This document shows, piece by piece, positions 33,145 to 42,800 of a DNA stretch of 64,000 nucleotides. The notes beneath the pieces were generated by a model, which was given only the letters and a program-made list of their open reading frames with translations, ran no database searches and was not told the origin of the DNA. The stretch comes from Engelhardtia mirabilis (GTDB taxonomy: Bacteria; Planctomycetota; UBA1135; GCA-002686595): assembly GCA_007751255.1 (NCBI GenBank), contig CP036296.1, forward strand, positions 6,758,001 to 6,822,000, read 5' to 3'. Made by a program: the position numbers and the translations under genes. Positions within the stretch are counted from its first letter, which is position 1. Every line of letters begins with the position of its first letter.

Positions 33145-36012
33145 TCACTCGCCCGCGGCGAGGGCCCCGACGCGGGCTCGCAGGGCCTGGGACGGTCCCT
33201 CGATACCCAGCGCCGCGGCGTCGGCCAGGGCGCGCTCCAGTTCGGCGCGGGCTTCGACGCCGCGCTCCGCGCCGGCCAGGGCCTGGGTCAGGTTGCTGCG
33301 GGCCTGGACCAGACGGGGTCGCAGCTCGCCCAGGCTCGCGAGCAGCTCGACGGCACGGCGACCCGCGTCGACGGCCTGCGCGTACTCGCCCGTGCCGTTG
33401 AGCAGGGCGCAGAGCACGTCCAGGTGTTGGCCCAGCTCGAATGCCGAGGCGGTCCCCTGCTGCTCCAGCTCCGCGAGGAGCGACCTCTGGGTTTCGATCG
33501 CCTCGGGGACGGCACCGGACATGGCCAGGCCGTAGACGTGGTCCGAGCGCGCGAGGAGGGTCTCGTGATGCAGCGGTCCCAGGGTCTCGCTCATCCCCTG
33601 GACGGCCTGCTCCAGGAGTTCGAGGCCCCGCGCCACCTCGCCGAGGTCCAGGTGCACCAGCCCCATGTGCTCCAGCACCCGCAGGCTCTTCATGTGGAGC
33701 GGTCCCTGCTCCTCGCAGCGCAGTTGGTAGGAGAGCCGGTCGAGCTCCAGGGCCTCGTCGAAGCGGCCGAGCTGGCGGTAGGTGTTGGCCAGGCCGTACA
33801 TGGCGTCGAGCACGTCGCTGTCGCGATCGCCGGACAGCTCCCGCCTGCGCGCCAGGCAGCGCTCGAAGATCGCGGCCGCCTCCTCCACCCGTCCCAGGCC
33901 CTGCAGTCCCTTGGCGCGGGTCTCGGACAGGGTGACCAGGTCGAGGTCGCCCGGGGCGAAACCGTTGGCGGCGGCCAGGGCGAGGGCCTCGTCGATCCAC
34001 CCGAGACCCTCGGTCACCCGACCGGAGGTGACCAGGATCTCGGCCGCGCCGTTGACGCTGCGGTAGGTGCGGGTGAACTGGGGCTCGTGGGCCGAACGCC
34101 AGGCCCAGACCTCCAGGTACAGGGACAGGGCGCGCTCGGGGTCGTCGAAGGTGATCGCGGCTGCGAGGTTGTGGGTGGCCGACAGGGCCAGGGAGAGCTG
34201 GGCCGGGTCGTCGCGGTCGGCGCGGGCCAGGATCGTCTCCAGGTAGCGCGGACCATCCTCGTCACGGCCGATTCGCCAGCTCTGGAGGAACAGGTCGGTC
34301 AGCGCGCGCAGCCAGGCCTCGTCGCCGACGGCCGCGCCCGCGGGCAGGTTCAGCAGGCGATCGTCCAGGGCGGCGAGCTCGTCCGACCGGCCGAGCTGGA
34401 CCAGGGTCAGGTGCCGATCGACCTGGCATCGCAGCCAGTTGTCGGTCCACTCGGCGCCGGCGCCCTCGAACTCGGCGGTGGCTTCGGAGAGCAGGTCATG
34501 GGCCCGCTCCCACTGGGCCCGGCGCGCGAAGATCGCGCCGACCAGGGCTTGGACGCGGCCGCGCAGGAGCGGGTCCGTCTGCTGCGCGTGGACCACGCGC
34601 GACTGGTCCCAGGCGTCGTCGAGGGCTTGGTCGAGGGTGTACGGCGGCTCGCCGTCGGCGCGGGCGGGGGTTCGCTCGAAGACGCCGCGGAAGAACCGCA
34701 CCAGGTCGCCGTTGGCCTGGGCCTCGCGGCGCTGTTCCGCCTCGGCCGCCTGGGCCTCGGCCAGGGCGGCGCGCTCCCCGTCGAGCGCCGTCTGGACCTG
34801 CTTCACCGCCGCCTGCTCGCGGATCAGTGCGTCGGACTCGCGCACCAACGCCGTCGTGGAGACCACCAGACCTAGGCTGAGGGTGAACAACACCAACGAC
34901 GCCGCGACCACCAGCCCGCGGTTGCGGCGCGCGAACAGACGGGCGCGGTAGACGCGGCCCGCGGGCACGGCCACCAGCGGCTCGTGGCGTTGCAGGCGGC
35001 GCAGGTCCGCGGCCATGGCAGCGGCGTCCGCGTAGCGCCGGGCGGGGTCGGGGTCGGTGGCCGCGGCCACGATCCAGCCCAGCTCGGGGGGCACGGCGGC
35101 CAGGGACTCGAGGGCCGGCGCCGGCCGCCCCTGGGCCTCGCGCAGGGCGGCGAGCCCCGAGCCGGTGGAGGGGTGGTCGAAGCGCGGCGCGCCGGTGACG
35201 GCCTCCTCGAAGACCAGCCCGAGGGCGTAGACGTCGCTGCGGGCGTCGGCGCGCTCGCCGTCGAGGCGCTCGGGCGCCAGGTAGTTCAGTGTGCCGATCA
35301 GGGAGCCGGCGCGGGTCAGCCCGGCCGCACCGGCCTCGGCCTCCTCGCCGATGCCGAAGTCGATCACCCGCGCGTGGCCACAGCCGTCCACCAGCAGGTT
35401 GCTGGGCTTGAGGTCGCGGTGCAGCACGCCGCTCGCGTGGGCGTGGGCCACGGCGTCGCCGACCTCGAGGAAGATCCGCAGCAGCTCGGCGGCGTCCGGG
35501 CGCTCGTCGCGCACGTAGTCGGTCAGGGTCCGCGGCGACTCGACCAGCTCCATGGCGAACCACGCCAGGGGCCGCCCGCCCACGTCCTCGCCGGTGCCGG
35601 CCTCGAACACGCGCACGATGCCCGGGTGGTCGAGCCGCGCGAGCAGGCGCGCCTCGCGGCGGAAGCGCTCGCCGGCCCGCCCCACCCCGGCGACGTCCGC
35701 GGGCAGCAGCTTGACGGCGGCGACGCGATCCAGTTCCAGGTGGCGCGCGCGGAAGACCTGGCCCATGCCGCCGCTGCCGATCGGTTCCTCCAGTCGGTAG
35801 GGGCCCATCGTGTCGGGCGCTGCAACGACACGCGGCCCATCGTCGGGCTCGTCACCTGACCCGAGCAACTGCCGCACGGCCAGCTCGAGCTGGACGTCGC
35901 CGCCGCAGCGCTCGGCGAGCCAAGCGTCGAGCGCCGCCGGAGATGTGCCCTCGGCCTCGTCGCATAGGGCCCAGGCCCGGCGCCACAGCTCTGCGTCAGT
36001 CCCGTTCGTCAT
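33145..36012 (-). CDS. Membrane Ser/Thr protein kinase with C-terminal TPR-like repeats
   Basis: A 955-residue Hanks-type kinase. Catalytic domain about 68-345: Gly loop IGSGGMGQVFRAR, Lys101 (AAVK), HRDLKPSN (198-205), DFG (218-220) and APE in YLAPERL. A single membrane helix follows at about 366-388. After a coiled coil come about 500 residues of TPR-like helices (for example MYGLANTYRQLGRFDEALEL and EYAQAVDAGRRAVELLASLG). This kinase-helix-TPR layout is abundant in planctomycetes. The first 17 bases overlap the end of the sigma factor gene, so the two are cotranscribed, and the kinase likely controls or is controlled with that sigma factor. Confidence 0.9.
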   Translation of the reverse strand: MTNGTDAELWRRAWALCDEAEGTSPAALDAWLAERCGGDVQLELAVRQLLGSGDEPDDGPRVVAAPDTMGPYRLEEPIGSGGMGQVFRARHLELDRVAAVKLLPADVAGVGRAGERFRREARLLARLDHPGIVRVFEAGTGEDVGGRPLAWFAMELVESPRTLTDYVRDERPDAAELLRIFLEVGDAVAHAHASGVLHRDLKPSNLLVDGCGHARVIDFGIGEEAEAGAAGLTRAGSLIGTLNYLAPERLDGERADARSDVYALGLVFEEAVTGAPRFDHPSTGSGLAALREAQGRPAPALESLAAVPPELGWIVAAATDPDPARRYADAAAMAADLRRLQRHEPLVAVPAGRVYRARLFARRNRGLVVAASLVLFTLSLGLVVSTTALVRESDALIREQAAVKQVQTALDGERAALAEAQAAEAEQRREAQANGDLVRFFRGVFERTPARADGEPPYTLDQALDDAWDQSRVVHAQQTDPLLRGRVQALVGAIFARRAQWERAHDLLSEATAEFEGAGAEWTDNWLRCQVDRHLTLVQLGRSDELAALDDRLLNLPAGAAVGDEAWLRALTDLFLQSWRIGRDEDGPRYLETILARADRDDPAQLSLALSATHNLAAAITFDDPERALSLYLEVWAWRSAHEPQFTRTYRSVNGAAEILVTSGRVTEGLGWIDEALALAAANGFAPGDLDLVTLSETRAKGLQGLGRVEEAAAIFERCLARRRELSGDRDSDVLDAMYGLANTYRQLGRFDEALELDRLSYQLRCEEQGPLHMKSLRVLEHMGLVHLDLGEVARGLELLEQAVQGMSETLGPLHHETLLARSDHVYGLAMSGAVPEAIETQRSLLAELEQQGTASAFELGQHLDVLCALLNGTGEYAQAVDAGRRAVELLASLGELRPRLVQARSNLTQALAGAERGVEARAELERALADAAALGIEGPSQALRARVGALAAGE

Positions 36013-36559
36013 CGAGCAGCATTCGCAAGCGGCGTCGGGCGCGGTCCCATAGGCGCCGCGCCTGGATCTCGGGCACGCCGAGGTCGGCGGCGATCTCGGC
36101 GTGGGTGGCCTGGGCGAAGAAGCGCAGGCGCACGACCTCGGCGGCCAGGGGGTGCTCGCCCTCGAGGGTCGCCAGGGCCTCCTCGAGCGCCAGCACGTCG
36201 ACGTCGACCCCGTCCTCGGCGCTGACGCGGTCGGCGCCCAGCTCGACCAGGGTCGAGAGGGCGTCCTGCGCGCTGCGCGCGCGGCGGTAGGCGTCCACGC
36301 GCACCGATTGGATCGCGCGGGCGAAGGTGGCCAGGAAGTGCTGGCGGTCGTTCCAGGAGCGCTCCAGCGAGCCGACCTTGACGATGCCCTGGTGCACCAG
36401 CTCGATGGTCTGGGTCTGGCCGCGGCGGCCGCCCGACCAGGCCACGCGGTGGGCCAGCTCGAGCATCGACTCGTAGAGCTCGTCGATCACCTCGCGCCGG
36501 GCCTCGGCGTGGCCGGCGCCCATGAGGTTGATCAGGTTGGTGAGCTCGAGGCGGGTCAT
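35996..36559 (-). CDS. ECF-type RNA polymerase sigma factor (Sigma70_ECF, planctomycete type)
   Basis: A 187-residue sigma factor: region 2 with VDELYESMLELAHRVA-like ELYESMLELAHRVAWSG, LVHQGIVKV and RQHFLATFARAIQSVRVDAY. Region 4 has HPLAAEVVRLRFFAQATHAE, IAADLGVPEIQARRLWDRAR. The FFAxATHxEIA pattern belongs to the ECF group usually called Sigma70_ECF and often found beside Ser/Thr kinases with TPR tails. No anti-sigma gene is adjacent; the kinase encoded directly downstream, overlapping by 17 bases, is the likely regulator. The ATG at 36557-36559 opens the family homology. Confidence 0.88.
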   Translation of the reverse strand: MTRLELTNLINLMGAGHAEARREVIDELYESMLELAHRVAWSGGRRGQTQTIELVHQGIVKVGSLERSWNDRQHFLATFARAIQSVRVDAYRRARSAQDALSTLVELGADRVSAEDGVDVDVLALEEALATLEGEHPLAAEVVRLRFFAQATHAEIAADLGVPEIQARRLWDRARRRLRMLLDDERD

Positions 36560-36830
36560 GGAGGTGGGCGGTCGTTCGGGCGCGGCTCGCCCACCAGCGA
36601 AGTCGCAAATCTGCGGGGGTCGCCGCCCCGCAAGGGGCGATTGCCGCCTAGCTTGGGGCTCCCCCGGAAACACGCGGGAATCCCGAGCAGCCAGCTCGGC
36701 CCCGCGCGTGCAAGTCCGCGGTCCCCCAGTATCGCGCCACCTCCCGAGAGGGCCAGCCCCCAGCGCCGTGCGCCCCGGGTCTGCCCGCTCACGCCCCTGG
36801 GCGGCGCGCGCGCCCTGCCCCCTAGCCGTG

Positions 36831-39800
36831 ATGCACCGCACCAAGCTGCCCCTGCTGCTCGTTTCGATCGCCCTGTTCCTCGCCGCACCCGCGGGCGCCC
36901 AGCACGTCTGGACCGGGACGGGGGGCACCAGCTGGGCCACGGCCTCGAGCTGGAGCCCGGCCACGGTGCCGACCCTGGCCGATGCGGTCACGGTGGGCCC
37001 GGCGGCGAACCAGCCGACGGTGACCAGCGCGGCGTTCTGCGCCTCCTTGACCGTGCTCGAGGGCGCGACGGTGACCGTCACCTCCGGCGCCGACCTGGAC
37101 GTCGGCTCGGTCTCCGCGCCCGGCAGCCTCGACCTGCAGTGGAGCGGCGACGCGCAGCAGACCACGGGCAGGGTCGTGATCGCTCACTCGTCCAGCGACC
37201 TGCGCGTGGCCGGCACCTGGAGCCAGGACCACCCGGCCGCGCTCGAGGCGACCACGGGTTGGGTCGAGCTGTTCGGTGTGACGCTCGTAGGCCCGGCCTC
37301 GCCGACCGCAGCGCAGGTGCGATTGGTGAGCGGCGACTCGTCGCTCGGCGTCGACCTGAACGTCACGACGGAGCTCGAGTCGATCGGCGGCACGACCAAC
37401 GGCGCCGGACGCGTGCGCTTCACGGGGACGGGAAGCAAGACCCTCGACACGCGCGGGAACGCGGTCCACGCAGTCACCATCGCGGAGGGACGGACCTTCG
37501 TCTACCCCTTCAACAACGCTGGCGCGAACCTGCCGAGCACGGTCGAGAACCTCTCCATCGACGGCGGCGAGTTGATCGTCACGGGCCCGGTCGTGGGCGG
37601 CGAGCCCACCATCGTCGTCACGACTCAGCTGGAGCTGAAGGCGGGGTCCTTCGGCGCGCAGGGCGGGAGCTTCCTCCTGGCCCAGGGCGACGTCGATTGC
37701 ACGGGTCCTATGGCCGACCCCTACACCAGCAGCTACTACACCGGCTCGCTCCGCTTCGCCGGAACCTGGAACGGATCGGTTCCGTTCGAGCCCGGCACCA
37801 TCTGGGCCGAGCCGCTCGGAGGCGCGCAGATCACCGGTTCCGCCCCGGGATTTGGGTTCCTGCGCCTGATGGCCGGGACCGTGCTCGTGTCCAGCGGCAC
37901 CACCGTCGCCGAGGAGATCGAGTCCATCGGCGGCTCGACGACGGGGCCGGGCGACTTCCGCTTCACCGGTCCGAGCACGAGCAAGGCCCTCGACACGCGG
38001 GGCAACCTGGTTCACGCGGTGACCGTCGCGGAGGGGCGCGTATTCGCCTATCCCTTCAGCAGCGGTGGCGCGAGTCTCCCGAGCACGGTCGGCACGCTCG
38101 GCATCGACGGCGGCGAGCTGATCGTCACCGGACCGACCGTGACCGGCGAGCCCACCGTCGTCGTGACGACCCTGCTGCAACTCGAGGGGGGGTCTTTCGG
38201 CGCCCAGACCGGCAGCCTCCTGCTGGTCCAGGGTGACGTCGACTGCACGGGCACCATGGCCGACCCCTACACGAGCAGCTACTTCACCGGCTCCCTGCGC
38301 TTTGCCGGGACCTGGACCGGGTCCGTCCCCTTCGAGCCCGGCATCATCTGGGCCGAGGCCCTCGGCGGCACCCAGATCGCCGGTGCAGCTCCGGGCTTCG
38401 AGTTGCTGCGACTGCTCGACGGGTCCGTCTCGGTGGCGAGCGACACCGCGATCACCGGGGAGCTCGAGTCCGTCGGTGGCTCGACGACCGGCCCGGGCGA
38501 GTTCCGCTTCACCGGAGCCGGGACCAAGGCCCTCGACACGCGCGGGAACACGGTTCACGCCGCCACCGTCGCCGAGGGCCGGTTGCTCTCCTACCCCTTC
38601 AACGACGGTGGGGTGAACCTGCCCAGCAAGGTCGGGTCCCTCGGCGTCGACGGCGGCGAGCTGATCGTCACTGGGTCGGCGGTTGCGGGCGAGCCGAGTC
38701 TCCTCGTCACCACCCTGCTCGACCTGCGGTTGGGCGCCTTCGGGATCCAGAACACGACCTTCCTCCTGGCCCAGGGCGACGTGCACACGAGCGGGCCCTT
38801 GGCCGACCCGTATTCCGGCAGCTACACCGCCGGCACCCTGCGCTTCGCCGGCGCCTGGACCGGCTCCGTGCTGTTCGATACGGCAACCCTGTGGGTCGAG
38901 GCCGCCGACGGCGCTCAGATCGCAGGCCCCGGCGCGGGCTTCGCGCGGCTCAGGCTGACCGACGGCTCGGTGGCCGTGGTCGACGACGTGCGGGTCACCG
39001 AGCGCCTGGAGTCCATCGGGGGCGAGACCACCGGCGCGGGGGCGTTCGTCATCGACGGTCCGGGGACGGTCCAGCTCCAGACCCAGGGGCACGTGCTCGA
39101 GCGGGTGCGCGTCTCGGGAGGCGAGTGCCGCGTCCTGGTGTTCGCCCAGGGGCAACCCTCGCGGGTGCGGCACCTGGAACTCGAGGGCGGTTCGCTCGGG
39201 ATCAACAACTCCTACACCGACCTCGAGGTGCTCGAGGAGGTCCGGGTGACCGGCTCGGTCGCGGGCTCGACGAGTGGCTCCTACACCGCGGGCACCCTGC
39301 GCGTGCTGGGCGACTGGGTCGGGTCGACGGCCTTCGATGCGGCCGTGTTGTGGGTCGAGCTCGCTGGCGGCGCGAGCGTCGGTGGCTCCGCGCCGGGCTT
39401 CGGGCGGCTGCGGCTGACCGACGGCTCGGTGACGGTCGCGAGCGACACGGTGATCCTCGATCGCCTCGAGTCGACCGGCGGCGAGTCCAGCGGCAACGCA
39501 GCCTTCGTCTTCGTCGGCCCGGGGACTGCCCAGCTCCAGACCCGCGGCAACCTGGTGCATCGGGTGCGACTGGAGGACGGCGAGCTGCGGACGATCGTCT
39601 TCGCCCAGGGTCAGCCATCACGGATCGGCCGTCTGGAGCTGGTCGGGGGCCGGCTCGGGATCAACAACAGCTACACGGACCTCGAGGTGCTGGATCGCGT
39701 GGAGCTGACCGGCCCGATCGCGGGCTCGCTGAGCGGCTCCTACACCGCCGGGACCATGCGGGTGCTGGGCGACTGGACCGGCTCCGCGACCTTCGATCCG

Positions 39801-42800
39801 GCCGGCCTGTGGGTCGAGCTCGGAGACGGCGGGGTGGTCGACGGCACGGCCCCCGGATTCGGGCGGCTGCGCCTGATCGGCGGCACCGTCGAGCTCGCCA
39901 GCGACACGCGCATCTCCGACCGCCTGGAGTCCACCGCGGGCGCGTCGACCGGCGTGGGCGCGTTCGTGAGCGCGGACTCGGACGTCACGCAACTGCAGAC
40001 CCAGGGGCACTTGATCCACCGCATCCGGGTCGAGGGCGGAGAGCTGCGCGCCGTGCCCATCGCCGTCGAGCAGCCGTCGCGGATCGCGCGCCTCGAGCTG
40101 GTGTCGGGGCGGATCGGCATCAACAACTCCTACACCGACATCGAGGTGCTCGACGACGTCGTTGTGAGCGGGCCGATCGGCGGCTCGCTGAGCGGCTCCT
40201 ACACCGGCGGGACCCTGCGCCTCTTGGGCACGTGGACCGGCTCGGAGAGCTTCGACCCCGCCAGCCTGTGGGTCGAGCTCGCAGACGGCGCGACGGTGCA
40301 GGGCACGGCGCCGGGCTTCGGACGCCTGCGGGCGATGGGCCTGGGCAACGAGATCGTCGCCTCGACAACGGTCACGGCGTCGCTCGACCTGGGCGCGGAC
40401 TCGGAGCTGCGCGTCCTGGGCGCGAACCTCGACGTCCTGCAGACGAACTGGTTCGAGAGCGAGGGCAGGCTGCGGCTGGGTCCCGGCGCGAGCTTGCGGC
40501 GACCCTCGACCAGCAACACGGACTTCAACGCGGGCTCGACCCTCGAGCTGGCCGGTACGCCCACGGCACCAGCGCGCATCGCGGCGCTGGGCGCGCCCGG
40601 CGCGGACTTCGAGGTGCGCGGTGAGTTCAGTGCGGTGAACTTCGAGGTCTCCGGCCTCTCGAGCGCCGGGCTGGAGCTCGATACGACGGCGACCATCGGC
40701 GCGGCGGGCTTCCGCGACGGCGCATTCGACTCCGGGGTCGGCGGCACCGGCTCGCGGCTTCTGACAGCCAACCCCACGGCGGCCTTCGTCGCCAGCAACG
40801 TGGCCTTCGAGAACTCGAGCGGCTTGACCGACAAGAACGTCTACCGCAACTCGGCGGCGGAGATCACCTTCCTCAACTGGGCCGGCGCCCTGGGCGGGCC
40901 GGACCACGAGGACGACCTGGGCACGAACCCGCCTGGCGATCCCGACGGCTACATCCTCTGGATCGACTCCAGCGCGCCGGACCTGCGGCCCCTGGCGATC
41001 AATGGGCCGGACAAGGCAGTCGGGGACGACGTGGTGCCGGTGGACTGGACCGTGCTCAACCAGGGTGGCGGCGACGCACTGGCGCCCTGGAGTGAACGGT
41101 TGGTGCTGTCGACCGACACACTGATCGACGCGAGCGACATCGAGCTGGCGACGGTGGCCGCGCCCGGGGACCTCTTGGAGGGTGCCGAGAGTGCGCGCTC
41201 CGAGAACGTCACGATCCCCGCGGGTCTGGACGGTGACTACTACCTGGGTGTGATCGTCGACCTCGCCGACGACATCGCGGAGATCGGCTCCGAGCAGAAC
41301 AACACGGGCTACATGCTCGAGGCGATGACGATCACGCCGGTGCCACGACCCGACGTGGTCGCCGGGGCGATCGTCGTCCCGCTCAGCTCCGAGGAGGGCG
41401 AGGCCATGTCGGTGACCTGGACCGTGCTCAACGACGGCACGGGGCTGGCGGAGCCCGAGGCCGGCGGGGGCGGGGTCACGCCGCCCTGGAAGGACTCGCT
41501 CTACCTGTCGACCGATCCCTACTTCTCGGGCGGCGACACCTTCCTGGGCAGCTTCGACGCGCCCGTCGCGAGCCTCGCGGTGGACGCGAGCTACCAGAAC
41601 ACGCAGGTGGTGACCCTGCCCGACGGCATCTCGGGACAGCGCTACCTGATCGTGCGGGTCGACGCCCAGAACGGGATCCCGGAGGGCTTGCAGGAGGCGA
41701 ACAACGTCGGCGTCAGCGCGGGCCTCGCGGTGGAGCAGTTCGACCTGCCCGACCTCGTGCCGACCGGCATCGCCCTGTCGGCCCAGTTCGGAACCTACTT
41801 CGCAGGCACCCAGGCGACCGCGGTCGTGAGCGTGGCCAACCAGGACCCGGATCTCTCGGGCAAGGGCACGGCCAACGGGCTGTGGTACGACCGCCTGTGG
41901 TTGTCGTCGGATGCGGTGTTGGGTGGCGACACGCTGCTGGCGAACCAGAGCTTCAGCGGCGTCCTGTCGCCCGACGGCAGCTACAGCTTCGAGCGCTCCT
42001 TCAACCTGCCGGCGGTCGAGCAGACCTGGTACCTGATCTGCGAGCTCGACCGCACGGGCGCCCTGGCCGAGACGGACGACGCCAACAACCTGTTGGTGCA
42101 GTCCTTCGAAGTGGTCGACGCGACCTACTCGGCCACCGTCGCGACGGTGTTCGAGGAGGGCCTGTCGGCCAAGGCCGCGGGGCAGGTGCTGGTGACCCTC
42201 ACCGGCCAGGCCATCGACGCCGTCAGCGGCGCGCCCCTGGCCGACGCCGAGGTCACGATCCGCGTGCGCCACAAGGGCTCGCGGCGGGTGTACCCGGTGC
42301 TGACCGACGCGAGCGGCGACTACAGCTTCGTGTTCGAGCCGCTGATCGGTGAGGCGGGGCTGTTCCAGCTCTACGCGGACCATCCGGCGGTGGTCGAGGA
42401 TCCGGTGGAGGACCTGCAGGACAGCTTCGAGCTGTTCAACCTCACCGTGAGCCCGTCGACCGTGGTCTCACAGCTCGACGTGGGCGAGTCGAAGAGCGGC
42501 CAGGTCACCGTCCGCAACCCGGGGGACACCCAGGTGGACGGGATCTCGGTCGCGACCACCGGCCTGCCGTCGCACCTGACCCTGACCAACGGCGGCCTGC
42601 CGACGAGCCTGGCGCCCTACGCCCAGGTCGCGTTGACCTACGACCTGACGGCGGTGGGCGAGGCGCCGGTGCCGACGACTGCGGCGAACGTGGCGCTCGA
42701 GCTGTCGCTCGACGTGAACGGCGCGCCGGCGGTGGCCGGCCAGCTGGCCCTGACGACCTTCGTCAGCCCGCTCGAGGTGGACCTGGTGGCGAGCCTGAAC

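Noticed and set aside
37371-40379. Regular repeats considered as a CRISPR-like or satellite array
   Set aside because: Units are several hundred bases, in frame, and encode conserved protein segments.
36822-42383. Minus-strand open frames of more than 900 codons opposite the giant repeat protein
   Set aside because: They mirror the tandem repeats of the plus-strand protein; that protein has a signal peptide and recognisable domains, while the mirrors do not.
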